DNA of 64,000 bases from Planctomycetaceae bacterium (lineage in GTDB: Bacteria; Planctomycetota; Phycisphaerae; Tepidisphaerales; Tepidisphaeraceae). Under the pieces are notes generated by a model. It was not told where the DNA came from and did no database searches. It was given only the letters and a program-made list of their open reading frames with translations. Made by a program: the position numbers and the translations under genes. Shown here piece by piece: positions 1-9,314 of the stretch. Every line of letters starts with the position of its first letter. Within the stretch, counting starts at the first letter, position 1. The stretch is from positions 62,001 to 126,000 of the forward strand of contig JAIYCY010000030.1 of NCBI GenBank assembly GCA_027487775.1, read 5' to 3'.

Positions 1-450
1 CGTCGTCGAATGATGATCGCGGCCCATCTTGCCGGGCGGGCGATCAATCTGGGTCAGACCACGGCGTGTCATGCGATGTCGTACACGCTCACCGCAAAGT
101 GGAACATCCCGCACGGGCAAGCGGTCGCATTGATGCTCGAACCTGTCTGGCATTTCACTGCAGACGCGGAGTCGTCTTCGGTGATCGATCCGCGTGGACG
201 AGGTCATTTGCATGACGTGATGCTTCGTGTCTGTCGCGTGATCGGCGCGCATGATCTTCGACACGCGCGGGATCGCATCGTCCAGATGCTGCATCGTTTG
301 GGCACTCCGATCAATTTCAGCGAGGCCAAGATTCCTGCGCGGGATGCCGTCGATTTGATTTCGCAGGGGATTGACCCGGTTCGCATGGGTAATCATCCGG
401 TGCGGATCACGCCCGAGGACGCGGTGCAGATCCTCGAGCCGCTATGTTGA
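1..450 (+). CDS. Iron-containing alcohol dehydrogenase, C-terminal part (5' truncated by window edge)
   Basis: The reading frame is open from base 1, so only the last ~149 residues are seen. The helical C-terminal domain of group III (Fe-dependent) alcohol dehydrogenases is recognisable: a CHAMSY segment followed 14 residues later by the His of IPHGQA, the spacing of two metal-binding histidines in the FucO family. The wording around these histidines is closest, from memory, to phosphonoacetaldehyde reductases, which reduce phosphonoacetaldehyde to 2-hydroxyethylphosphonate; that substrate is an inference. The Rossmann N-terminal domain and the other two metal ligands lie outside the window. 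The next gene starts 118 bases downstream. Confidence 0.75.
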   Translation, partial: RRRMMIAAHLAGRAINLGQTTACHAMSYTLTAKWNIPHGQAVALMLEPVWHFTADAESSSVIDPRGRGHLHDVMLRVCRVIGAHDLRHARDRIVQMLHRLGTPINFSEAKIPARDAVDLISQGIDPVRMGNHPVRITPEDAVQILEPLC

Positions 451-567
451 TCGCTCGCCAACAGATTCAAACCGATTCATATGGAGCATCTCAGCCGATC
501 GGTGTGAGCGTTTCACGCCGCGGGCGGAGATGTCGAAGATGTAGTTGATTTCATCAGGGAGCTATAC

Positions 568-987
568 ATGCCCGCAGTTCATGGTTTTCATCACGTGGCC
601 GTCCACTCGCGCGTTTATGACGAGTCGATTCGCTTTTACACCGAGGTGCTCGGTCTGAAGCGGCGGGTCGAGTTTGTGCTCAAAGGGCAGCGTGTGTCTC
701 TGCTTGACTCGGGTGGTGGAGCTTATGTTGAGATTTTCGACAAGCCCGATCGGGTGGAGAACGCGACGTCGTGTCTCGTGCATTTTGCCTTGCGTTGCCG
801 TGAGGTTGACGCGCTGATCGATCGTGTGCGTGCGTCGGGCCGTAAGATCACGCTGGAGCCGACGAGCCTTGAGTTGGAGACCCGCATCGGCCCGAAGCCG
901 TTCGGTATTCGCATCGCATTCTTTGAAGGGCCGGATGGTGAATCGGTGGAGTTGTTTGATGAACAGACGCCGGTTGACCTGACCTGA
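568..987 (+). CDS. VOC (glyoxalase/bleomycin resistance/dioxygenase superfamily) protein
   Basis: This is a 139-residue single-domain VOC protein. Two beta-alpha-beta-beta-beta modules are visible. Likely metal ligands are the His of HHVAVHS near residue 7, the Glu of YVEIFD near 54, the His of LVHFAL near 72 and the Glu of ESVELFD near 131, the usual H/E/H/E pattern. GGGAG precedes the ATG at a good distance. The reaction cannot be told from sequence; lactoylglutathione-lyase-like isomerases, dioxygenases and resistance proteins share the fold. It follows the alcohol dehydrogenase on the same strand and is followed by a terminator, so the two may form the end of one operon. Confidence 0.85.
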   Translation: MPAVHGFHHVAVHSRVYDESIRFYTEVLGLKRRVEFVLKGQRVSLLDSGGGAYVEIFDKPDRVENATSCLVHFALRCREVDALIDRVRASGRKITLEPTSLELETRIGPKPFGIRIAFFEGPDGESVELFDEQTPVDLT

Positions 988-1039
988 TGCGAGTACGTCA
1001 GCGGTTCACGTTGTGAGCAAGGCTCGCCCGTCAAGGAAA

Positions 1040-1080
1040 GAAGCCGCCCCGGATGGATTCCGGCGCGGCTTCGTTTGTTT
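1040..1080 (+). terminator. Rho-independent terminator after the VOC gene
   Basis: An 8-bp stem GAAGCCGC/GCGGCTTC continues, after one mismatch, with CCGG/CCGG around a 7-nt loop, and is followed by GTTTGTTT. It lies 50 bases after the VOC stop and ahead of the convergent PEP-CTERM gene. Confidence 0.75.
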
Positions 1081-1134
1081 GCAACTGATCCGTTGTTGGC
1101 GGCGGTGGGGTAACGTGAGATCAGCGGCGTGAGA

Positions 1135-3456
1135 TCAGCGGCGGCGACGCGCGAGTGTGACGAGTGCGGTCGTGCCGAGGAAGCCCAGCGTGGTCGGTTC
1201 GGGGACGGCGACCATCGACAGGGCGAGCGCGAAGTCTGCGGTGAATGAGCTGTCGAACTGGCTGATATCAGCACCGATGCCGGCGTTGCTCAGGTTGTAG
1301 TTTCGAGCGAGTGCGAGCAGGTCAGAGAAGTTGGTGCTGCCGTCGTAGTTGAAGTCACCGCTGAACCAGGTGGTGCCGGTGCCGTTGTAGTTTCGGGCGA
1401 GATTGAGCAGGTCGGCGAATCCGACGAGACCGTCGAGGTTGGAATCTCCCGAGAGCGTGACGCGCGCGACGACTGCGGACGCGTCAGTGAAGGCATATCC
1501 GCCGAACGTGGGCAGGCCGAGATCGCTGATCTCGGCGATGCCGATGGTTTGTGAGCCGGTGAGGGTGGAACTGGTGAGTCGTCCGTTCAGAACGGCGGCG
1601 ACCAACTCGCTGAGCGGGGATGGGTCAGTGTTTGCGTAGTCTTCGATCAAGACACCACCGGCCAGGTCGAATCGTGCGTCGGCTGCGATGGAGAGTGTGC
1701 GGGTGACGGCAGCGTTTGAGGTGTTTCGGACGACGCCTTCGTTGATCGACAGCGTGCCGAGATCAAAGCCTGCGGTCACGAGCGTGCCAGCGCCGGTCTT
1801 GGTGATGCCCTGAGCCGCGCCCGAGACGGAGCCGCTGAGGCTTAGTTGGGAGGCGTTGGCGATGTCGACGGTTGACGGCTTGGTCAGCGCGACGGGAGCG
1901 GAGATGGTGTGGGAGCCGCTGAGGACTTGGAGTGCGACTTCCGATTCTCCGCCGAAGGTGAGCGTTGACGTGCCCGCGACGGTGTAGGAGCCGTCGGCAT
2001 CATTGTCGATGACCAGCTTATCGATGGTGGTGGGAGCGTTGAGGGTGACAGTGCGGTTTTGGGTGATGACATTGCCGAGGATCGCGACCGCGCCGGTGGC
2101 ATTGGGCGAGACGCTGCTGGTCCAGTTGGTGGCGATGTTCCAGTCGCCATCTTGGTCGAAGGCCCAGCGATTTTCGCTGATGCGATAGCGGACGATGAGT
2201 TCGGGAAGGGCGGTTGCATCGGAGGTTCCGAGCCAGTGGATTTGCCATCCGTCGGGATTGTTGCGTGCCTGGACGCTGAGGCCGTGGTTGGCGGCGCCGT
2301 TCTGCCATGCTTCGAGGGTGTCGGTGATGTTGAAGTAGACTTGCGAGTCGTAGGCGCTGGCGGCGGGGCTATCGACAGCGGCAGCGATTTCGGCGTCAGC
2401 TTCGGTGGGACCGTCGCCGTTGAATCCGCTATAGGTGCTGGTGAAGTCCCACGGGACAAGCATTTGGTGGGCGTCCCAGAAGCCGTCGCTGGCGGCGTTC
2501 GCGCTGGTGTTGCCGGTGGTGATGACCATGAACGCGTCTTCGATGGTCGCGCCATCGGGGATGCTGCCGCCCTGGCTGGCGAAGAGGTTGTCGAACTTGA
2601 TGAGGAGTTGATCGTCGGGGGAGGGGTTTGCTCCCGGTGCGGCGGATCCGTCGATGAAAAGTTGGTTGAGTGTTGTGCCGTCGGTGGTGGTGTTGTTCTC
2701 GCCGAGCCACGCCATCGTGGTTCCGTTGTAGCCGTTCAGGCCCTGTTTGATTCTGGCGGTCTGGTAGGTGCTGAAGTCGTAGGTGACTTCGAGCTTGGGT
2801 CGGAACTCGGCGATGGGTGTACCGCTGGTGTAGACCTGCCATCCGTCGCCGGTACCGGGCTGGATGGTGAAGCCGTAGTTCGGCTCGCCATTGGCCCATG
2901 CCTGGACGAGCGGAGCGACTTCGCTGGTGGCGGCCTGGTCATTGTTGATGACGCTGTCGAGCGGATCAGAGAATCCGTAGACGCCGCGTGTCGCGGTGGG
3001 ATTGACGCCAGCGTACCAGCCCGGTCCGATGCTTGTGGTTCCGGTACCGAAGGCGCTGTAGAGGGTGGTGGCATCCCAATCGCGGAGCAGTCGAGCCGGC
3101 GCGAAGCTTCCGCCGGTGCGTGCGTCGGGGCTTTGGTTTGAGGTGGTCAGCGTGAGCTTTGCGGAGATGACGTTCGCACCCAGCGGGATTTGACCGGGGC
3201 CGGCACCGAGGATGCCGTTGAAGCGAAGCAGTCCTCGGATATCGGGTTCACCATCGAGGAAGTACTCACTGAGGTTCGTGCCGAGTTGGTTGATCCCAGC
3301 GGGGTTGGCTGTGGTCGGTGCGCCGATCCGCTTGTCGAACGTTCCGTTGTAGCCATGGATCCCCTGTTGGAACGACACGGTGGTCGGCTGTGCGGTGACG
3401 AGGGCGGCTGACGTGACAGCGGCAACTGCAGCGATGACGATGGCATTTCGGATCAT
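1135..3456 (-). CDS. Exported PEP-CTERM protein with DNRLRE and dockerin-like modules
   Basis: About 773 residues. A signal peptide (IRNAIVIAAVAAVTSAALV) leads into two DNRLRE-type beta domains, each opening with a QG.(H/N)GYNGT motif, at roughly residues 25-210 and 230-420. An autotransporter-type beta-strand segment follows. Near residue 690 come two Asp-rich EF-hand-like repeats (SGDSNLDGLVGFADLLNLAR and GDFNYDGSTNFSDLLALAR), typical planctomycete dockerin-like modules. The C-terminus VPEPTTLGFLG...ARRRR is a PEP-CTERM signal for exosortase-dependent surface anchoring. I chose the ATG at 3456 because AGGA lies six bases upstream; in-frame starts further out have no ribosome binding site and place charged residues before the signal peptide. 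Function is probably extracellular or structural. Confidence 0.85.
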   Translation of the reverse strand: MIRNAIVIAAVAAVTSAALVTAQPTTVSFQQGIHGYNGTFDKRIGAPTTANPAGINQLGTNLSEYFLDGEPDIRGLLRFNGILGAGPGQIPLGANVISAKLTLTTSNQSPDARTGGSFAPARLLRDWDATTLYSAFGTGTTSIGPGWYAGVNPTATRGVYGFSDPLDSVINNDQAATSEVAPLVQAWANGEPNYGFTIQPGTGDGWQVYTSGTPIAEFRPKLEVTYDFSTYQTARIKQGLNGYNGTTMAWLGENNTTTDGTTLNQLFIDGSAAPGANPSPDDQLLIKFDNLFASQGGSIPDGATIEDAFMVITTGNTSANAASDGFWDAHQMLVPWDFTSTYSGFNGDGPTEADAEIAAAVDSPAASAYDSQVYFNITDTLEAWQNGAANHGLSVQARNNPDGWQIHWLGTSDATALPELIVRYRISENRWAFDQDGDWNIATNWTSSVSPNATGAVAILGNVITQNRTVTLNAPTTIDKLVIDNDADGSYTVAGTSTLTFGGESEVALQVLSGSHTISAPVALTKPSTVDIANASQLSLSGSVSGAAQGITKTGAGTLVTAGFDLGTLSINEGVVRNTSNAAVTRTLSIAADARFDLAGGVLIEDYANTDPSPLSELVAAVLNGRLTSSTLTGSQTIGIAEISDLGLPTFGGYAFTDASAVVARVTLSGDSNLDGLVGFADLLNLARNYNGTGTTWFSGDFNYDGSTNFSDLLALARNYNLSNAGIGADISQFDSSFTADFALALSMVAVPEPTTLGFLGTTALVTLARRRR

Positions 3457-3864
3457 GATCATTCCTGCAAACGGTCTTGCATCGAGGCCTGTTGCTGAGT
3501 GATCGCGGGACAATACCTCTGTTCGATTGAGTCGTACATCCTCGTGTTGTCGTCACTCCTCGTGTTGAATGGAGATCTTCGGATCGCGGTGCATCGGAGT
3601 GACGGTTGAAGGTTCGACCGTTGAACGCGGGATATTCAACACGCGGGCCGTTGAGTGTAGAACGGCCAAGCGCGGGGTGATGTGTGTGATTCGCGTGGCA
3701 ATCAGATTCATATGCGTTGGCGGGAAAAAATGGGGATTCTAGGCGTAATTTGCGATCATGTTGTTTGAAGATCGATACGGACCGTCAGGACGGTGCGGTC
3801 TTTGTTGTCGAGTTGGGCATGCCTTGCTCACAGAACATTTACAAACGCCGGTAAAGTCTCGGCC
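3457..3864. other. Divergent intergenic region
   Basis: About 400 bases separate the divergent PEP-CTERM and metallophosphoesterase genes. It must hold both promoters. It contains several GTTGAA/TTCAAC segments around 3566-3665 that can pair with each other, but no gene and no clear -35/-10 pair was recognised. Confidence 0.4.
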
Positions 3865-6828
3865 ATGCTCATGACTTGGCGACATCGTGTTTTGGTTGCT
3901 GTGTGTTGCTGGCTCGGAATGACGGCTTGCGTGACGGCTCAAGGCGGGGCCCCGGGCTCTGAGCCCGCTTCCGTCCAGCCGGTGGATCCGGACGCGCCGA
4001 ATCTCGTGCACGACCGTCATCATCATGTGCACAACAAGCCGCACCCGCGCTCGCCCGATGCGTCACGATTCCTCACCACGCGGCCCGATGCCATCCAACT
4101 CCCGCTGCCAGAAGAAAAGGACGCCTTCACGTTCGTCGTTTTTGGCGATCGCACCGGAGGTCCGCCTGAAGGGATCAACGTGCTCGCGGACGCAGTGCGC
4201 GATACGAATCTGCTGGAACCCGATTTCGTCATCACAGTCGGGGACCTGATCCAAGGGTACGGCGAAGCGCCTGAATGGATGCGCGACATGAAGGAATACA
4301 AGAGCGTCATGGGCAAGTTGCTCTGCCCGTGGTTTCCGGTGGCGGGCAATCACGACGTCTATTGGCGTGACAAGGACGGCTCAGGCGACGCGCGTCCGCC
4401 GGAAGAGCACGAGAAGAACTACGAGATGCATTTCGGCCCGCTGTGGTATGCGTTTCGGCACAAGAACAGTTGGTTCATCATCGTTTACACGGACGAAGCG
4501 AATCCGCAGACCGGCGAGCGTAATTTCAACAAGCCTGAGAATCATGAGATGTCAGATGAGCAGTTTCAGTTCATCGATCAGATGTTGACCAAGGCGAAGG
4601 ACGCCGACCACGTCTTCCTGTTTATGCATCATCCGCGTTGGACGGGCGGCAACTACGGTCAGAGTTGGGAGCGCGTGCATAAGCGGTTGGTGGAGGCGGG
4701 CAACGTGACGGCCGTCTTCGCGGGGCACATCCACCGGATGCGGTACGATCCGCGTGACGGGATCGACTACGTCACGCTCGCAACTGTCGGCGGAGGCCAG
4801 AGTGGTGTGATTCCGTCGGCGGGCTTTTTGCATCAGTATCACGTCGTGACGGTTCGCAAGGATCAGGTCGCGATGGCGGCGTTCCCGGTTGGGGCGGCGA
4901 TGAACGTGCGCGAGATGACACATGAGTTGCAGCAGATCGCATTGAAGATTCACAGCACGCCCACGCCGATAGCAAGCGAACTGAAGCTCAATGCCGACGG
5001 ATCGGCGGAGGGCATTGTCAGGCTGACGGTCAAGAATCCGACGACGAGCTCAGTCGATGCGACCGCGTCGCTTGATTCGCGAGACAGCCGTTGGCGTTTC
5101 ACGCCGGACCACGATCACGGCATGATCAAGCCCAATAGCGAACGCACGTTTGTCTTCCACGCAGAGCGTCCTGCTTCGCCGATCGATGAGACATTCCGAC
5201 CGGTCGAAGTTGTACTCAACCGCGATCTTCTCGCACCGTCGGCCCGTTATCCTCTGCCCGAAGCGCGGACGCCCGCGCCGATTTCTGTGGATGATGTGAG
5301 CGGCGTGAGCAGCGTTGATCGAATGCTGCGCGTGGGCGGAAAGCAGGAGCATGTGGTGTTGGTTCCCGATCGGCTTTCACCGACGACGGACAGAATCACA
5401 GTGGAGTGCATGTTCCGTGCTGAATCTTTCCCGGAGCGAACGGGCGTGTTGAGCAAGGCGCAGTCCGGGGATTACGGGCTCTTCATCAACAACGGCATCC
5501 CGCAGTTTTCATATTGGGCAGGCTCGGGATACGTCAGTGTTCGCGCGGCGCGGCCGCTTGAGTTGGGTCGTTGGTACCACATCGCGGCTCAATATGATGG
5601 CGAGCGGTCGACGCTGTTCGTCGACGGCAAGCCGGTAGCGATGACCGCCGGCACGGGCGAAGTCCGGCGGCATAATCTTCCGCTGGCAATCGGTGCGGAT
5701 GTCGATGGTCAGGGTCGCATTGTTGATCCGATCGACGGCTACATCGACGCAGTGCGAATAAGCAACGTTGCACGTTACAATCCCGCGCGTGATTTTAAGC
5801 CGCCGGTTCGTGCGATCGCGGACGATCAGACGGTTCTCGCGCTGAACTTTGATCTGGTGATCGGCGGGATCAGTTTTGATGAGAGCCAGACGAACGCTCA
5901 CGTGAAAGTCGCCGAGGAGAACATCGTGCCCAAAGAGCAGCCGGAGGGGACCGAGCCGGCCCAGCCAACAGACGCAGCGCCCGCGGCACCGGCAGCGGCT
6001 CCAGCGCCGCAGGCGACTTCGTCGGGCGCGGCGGAGTCCCGTCCAGCGATCGTCGCGCCGGCGACACTTCGCATGCCGTCGATCATCGCGCATCGCGGTG
6101 CCAGTCATGACGCGCCGGAGAACACGCTACCCGCGTTCAAGCTTTCGTTCGAACAGAAAGCAGACGGCTTCGAGGGCGATTTTCATCTGACCGCCGACGG
6201 TCAGATCGTGGCGATGCATGACGCCGATCTCAAGCGTACGGGCGGCGTGGAGCGCAAGGTGAGCGAGATGACGCTCGCGGAGATTCGATCGCTCGATGTC
6301 GGCGGTTGGAAGTCGCCTCAATTCGCTGGCACGGTCGCTCCGACGCTGGCGGAGTGCCTTGCCGTCCTGCCGAAGGACAAGCTGTTTTTCATCGAGATCA
6401 AGTGCGGTCCGGAAATCGTCCCCGCGCTTAACTCGACACTCGCATCCGCGGGCGTTTCACTTTCACAGCTTCGCGTCATCAGCTTCAACGCCGATGTCAT
6501 CAAAGCGGTCAAGGAACAAGTCCCCGGCATGAAGGCTTTCTGGCTCACCAGCTTCAAGGCCCCAGAGGGTCAGACTCAAAAGCAGCCGACGCTCGATCAA
6601 GTGCTTGAGCAGCTCAAGGCGATCCATGCTGACGGCTTGGACTGTCGAGCGGATGTCGAAGTGGTGAACGAATCCTTCGTCGCGGGCCTTAGGCAGGCTG
6701 GCTATGAGTTTCACGTCTGGACCGTCGACGATCCCGCCGTCGCGAATCGGATGATCCAACTCGGCGTCGATTCGATCACCACAAATCGCCCCGGTTTTCT
6801 TCGCGAGCAGCTTCAGCCGTCGCGATGA
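3865..6828 (+). CDS. Exported metallophosphoesterase-LamG-glycerophosphodiester phosphodiesterase fusion
   Basis: About 987 residues with three domains. A calcineurin-like phosphoesterase occupies roughly residues 85-310, with GDRTGG, VGDLIQ, AGNHD, MHHPRW and AGHIHR as the metal-site motifs. A LamG/concanavalin-like domain lies at about 510-655 (RWYHIAAQYDGERSTLFVDG). After an Ala/Pro-rich linker, a GDPD domain fills 740-985 with IAHRGASHDAPENT, E.D.HLTADG and HDADLKRT, the catalytic His/Glu set that hydrolyses glycerophosphodiesters. The ATG at 3865 puts a hydrophobic signal segment (VLVAVCCWLGMTACV) at the N-terminus; an earlier in-frame ATG at 3793 would leave about 30 extra residues before it. 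Periplasmic phosphate scavenging from phospholipid head groups is a reasonable inference. The next gene, also a phosphoesterase, starts 51 bases later. Confidence 0.88.
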   Translation: MLMTWRHRVLVAVCCWLGMTACVTAQGGAPGSEPASVQPVDPDAPNLVHDRHHHVHNKPHPRSPDASRFLTTRPDAIQLPLPEEKDAFTFVVFGDRTGGPPEGINVLADAVRDTNLLEPDFVITVGDLIQGYGEAPEWMRDMKEYKSVMGKLLCPWFPVAGNHDVYWRDKDGSGDARPPEEHEKNYEMHFGPLWYAFRHKNSWFIIVYTDEANPQTGERNFNKPENHEMSDEQFQFIDQMLTKAKDADHVFLFMHHPRWTGGNYGQSWERVHKRLVEAGNVTAVFAGHIHRMRYDPRDGIDYVTLATVGGGQSGVIPSAGFLHQYHVVTVRKDQVAMAAFPVGAAMNVREMTHELQQIALKIHSTPTPIASELKLNADGSAEGIVRLTVKNPTTSSVDATASLDSRDSRWRFTPDHDHGMIKPNSERTFVFHAERPASPIDETFRPVEVVLNRDLLAPSARYPLPEARTPAPISVDDVSGVSSVDRMLRVGGKQEHVVLVPDRLSPTTDRITVECMFRAESFPERTGVLSKAQSGDYGLFINNGIPQFSYWAGSGYVSVRAARPLELGRWYHIAAQYDGERSTLFVDGKPVAMTAGTGEVRRHNLPLAIGADVDGQGRIVDPIDGYIDAVRISNVARYNPARDFKPPVRAIADDQTVLALNFDLVIGGISFDESQTNAHVKVAEENIVPKEQPEGTEPAQPTDAAPAAPAAAPAPQATSSGAAESRPAIVAPATLRMPSIIAHRGASHDAPENTLPAFKLSFEQKADGFEGDFHLTADGQIVAMHDADLKRTGGVERKVSEMTLAEIRSLDVGGWKSPQFAGTVAPTLAECLAVLPKDKLFFIEIKCGPEIVPALNSTLASAGVSLSQLRVISFNADVIKAVKEQVPGMKAFWLTSFKAPEGQTQKQPTLDQVLEQLKAIHADGLDCRADVEVVNESFVAGLRQAGYEFHVWTVDDPAVANRMIQLGVDSITTNRPGFLREQLQPSR

Positions 6829-6879
6829 ATGGATGTACCTTTCTGACTCGATTTCGACACCACAGCAGGATCGCTCTCC

Positions 6880-9246
6880 ATGAAACGTCTTTGCCTTGCA
6901 TTTCTTTGCTTGCCGGCGGTGTCTGCGTCTGCGCAGTCTCCCTTTACGATTGCAGTGTTGCCTGACACCCAGAACTATTCGAGCCAGTCCGCGTCGACGC
7001 CGGGTGGACCGCTCGATTTCTTTCGCGTCCAGACGCAATGGATTGTCGCGAACCAGTCGCGGAACAACATCGTTTTTGCAACGCAACTTGGTGATATTGT
7101 CAACAACGCATCGACGCCCAATGGAGCGAATCCGGGATCGGCCAACGCGCAGTGGAACGTCGCCGTCGGTGCGATGAATGTGTTGAAGAATTCGTCGGTG
7201 CCGCATTCAATCCTCCCTGGCAATCACGATTGGACAAGCACCAACGGCACGGGAAGCCTCGTTCACTATCGATCGCGTTTCGGAGACACATCGGGTTTCT
7301 ACAGTGGAAAGAGTTGGTTTCTCGGTTTTGACCCGAGCCGGGGCGCGAATTCGGCCCAGCGATTCAGCACGCCAGCGGGGGACATGCTTCACCTCGCGCT
7401 GGAATGGAACGCGATCAACCCGGCAGTCAGCTCAGATCGACCGGACGCCAGCGGCAACGCAATCGCCTGGGCACAAGGCGTCATCGACGCAAATCCTGGC
7501 ATTCCGACGATCATCTCGACGCACAACTACATCACGCCATCCGGAGTGCGCGATTCGAACGGACAGGGGCTGTTCGATACCCTTGTGTCGCGAAACGCGC
7601 AGGTGTTCATGACGCTGAACGGGCATTACGTGGGTGGTGGCGGATCGATTGCCGAGGCTTCGCTCGTATCGACGAATCAACGGGGTCTGCCGGTGTATCA
7701 GATGCTCAGCGACTACCAGTCCCGCAATCGTGGCGGGGATGGATGGATGCGGCTGCTGGAGTTTCAACCCGAGTCTCAGAGCCTGCGCGTGCGAACGTAC
7801 ACGCCGGTGAGTTCAGGCGTTTCAACCAACACCTCCGGCGTGGGCGCAACAGTCGCCGCCGGATCGGAGTTCGGAAATCAGGGGCTTCTCGAAGTCGATA
7901 GCGACAGCGATTTCACGCTTCCTCTCGACTTCCGCACCCGCTTTGCCGCGCCGATCCAGTCGGTCGAGCGATCGTTTCGCAACGGGGAAAATGGATATGC
8001 CGGGACGCAGGACACCTACCTTGAAGGCGATTCACCCAGCACCAACAACGGGAACAGCGATCACTTTTGGGTCGATGCGGTGGCAACCAGCGCGTCCAAT
8101 CAATCCTTGATCCGGTTCGATCAGCTTTTCGGCTCGGCGGCGAATCAGATCCCGCTCGATCGCGACATTGTCTCGGCGCGGATTCGTGTCCGCGTGACCG
8201 GCAGCAATGCCGAGGGATCGGGATTCCTCGCCCATCGCATGCTGCGATCCTGGAGCGAATCGTCGGCGACATGGGCGAGCCTGACCAACGGTGTGAGCAA
8301 CGACGGCCGCGAAGCACTCGCGCGCCCGACATCGCAGTTGGGCGTGAACGCCAGTGCGGTCGGCGTCACCGAAGGTTATGTCGATATCGATGTCACACGG
8401 GACATCCGCGCCTATCTGAATGGCGCGACCAATCACGGCGTGGCACTGCTTCCCTTCGAACTCGGTACCAATGGCATTCGCATGGCCAGCTCTGAAGCGA
8501 TCAACATCGCCGATCGTCCCCAGCTCATCGTCGACGTCACTGCTCAATCGGTTGTGACACGCCGATTCCAAAACGGCTCGAACGGTTACAATGGGACGCA
8601 GGACACCGAGATTCGACAGGGCAACCTCCAGCAGTCAGCCAATCTTGGCGCGAATGTCAATCTGCTCGTCGATGATTCATTCGGCAGCGTTGCTCCGGGT
8701 CGCACGCAGGCGGTTCTTCGATTTGACAGCATCTTTGGCAACGGCGCATCTCAGGTGCCGACCGACGCACGCGTCGTATCGGCAACACTCAAGCTCAACG
8801 TCAACGACGTCGGCTCGGGGCTTATGATCCATCGACTGACACGCAATTGGAGCGAGCAATCGACATGGCGGTCGCTTGTTGACGGGATGTCGATTGGTTC
8901 CGAGACGACGTTGTTTGCAGAAGCGTTAGCGGGAGTTGAGAACGAGAGTATCGGCATCGGCGGGGGCCTGATGTATTTTGATGTGACGGCATCGCTCATG
9001 GCCTGGATGAGCGATCCGCTTCTCAACTTCGGCTGGCTGCTGTCAGCACCGATCGGGGCGACGGACGGCTTGCGGATTGATTCGTCGGAGGCGATTGGAA
9101 TCAACACGTTCCGCCCGGAGCTGATCGTTCGCTATCTGCCAGGCAGCCCGCTTTCACCTGCCCAGGTTGTGCCCGAACCTGCATTCCTCGCGGCGGTGTC
9201 AGCGTTCGCGTTCATCACGTGCCGACGCCGCGGGCGTGCGATGTAG
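6880..9246 (+). CDS. Exported metallophosphoesterase with two DNRLRE domains and PEP-CTERM
   Basis: 788 residues. A short signal peptide ends near SASA. The phosphoesterase domain (about 20-300) shows VLPDTQN, QLGDIV, GNHDW, STHNY and NGHYV, the pattern of calcineurin-like enzymes with an unusual first motif (PDTQ instead of DxH). Two DNRLRE-type beta domains follow, each opening with FxNGxNGYxGTQDT (near 367 and 567). The tail VPEPAFLAAVSAFAF..CRRR is a PEP-CTERM-like sorting signal, weaker than the others in the window. It lies 51 bases after the previous phosphoesterase and is likely co-transcribed with it. Confidence 0.85.
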   Translation: MKRLCLAFLCLPAVSASAQSPFTIAVLPDTQNYSSQSASTPGGPLDFFRVQTQWIVANQSRNNIVFATQLGDIVNNASTPNGANPGSANAQWNVAVGAMNVLKNSSVPHSILPGNHDWTSTNGTGSLVHYRSRFGDTSGFYSGKSWFLGFDPSRGANSAQRFSTPAGDMLHLALEWNAINPAVSSDRPDASGNAIAWAQGVIDANPGIPTIISTHNYITPSGVRDSNGQGLFDTLVSRNAQVFMTLNGHYVGGGGSIAEASLVSTNQRGLPVYQMLSDYQSRNRGGDGWMRLLEFQPESQSLRVRTYTPVSSGVSTNTSGVGATVAAGSEFGNQGLLEVDSDSDFTLPLDFRTRFAAPIQSVERSFRNGENGYAGTQDTYLEGDSPSTNNGNSDHFWVDAVATSASNQSLIRFDQLFGSAANQIPLDRDIVSARIRVRVTGSNAEGSGFLAHRMLRSWSESSATWASLTNGVSNDGREALARPTSQLGVNASAVGVTEGYVDIDVTRDIRAYLNGATNHGVALLPFELGTNGIRMASSEAINIADRPQLIVDVTAQSVVTRRFQNGSNGYNGTQDTEIRQGNLQQSANLGANVNLLVDDSFGSVAPGRTQAVLRFDSIFGNGASQVPTDARVVSATLKLNVNDVGSGLMIHRLTRNWSEQSTWRSLVDGMSIGSETTLFAEALAGVENESIGIGGGLMYFDVTASLMAWMSDPLLNFGWLLSAPIGATDGLRIDSSEAIGINTFRPELIVRYLPGSPLSPAQVVPEPAFLAAVSAFAFITCRRRGRAM

Positions 9247-9314
9247 GAATTGCTGATCGCGGCTCGCATTTGCGTCTCGTCAGGCATGGGCACGGCACAA
9301 ATCGAGATTGGCTG

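Noticed and set aside
2059-3141. 360-residue Gly/Val-rich frame antisense to the first PEP-CTERM gene
   Set aside because: Shadow frame; the minus-strand gene has signal peptide, DNRLRE, dockerin-like and sorting motifs.
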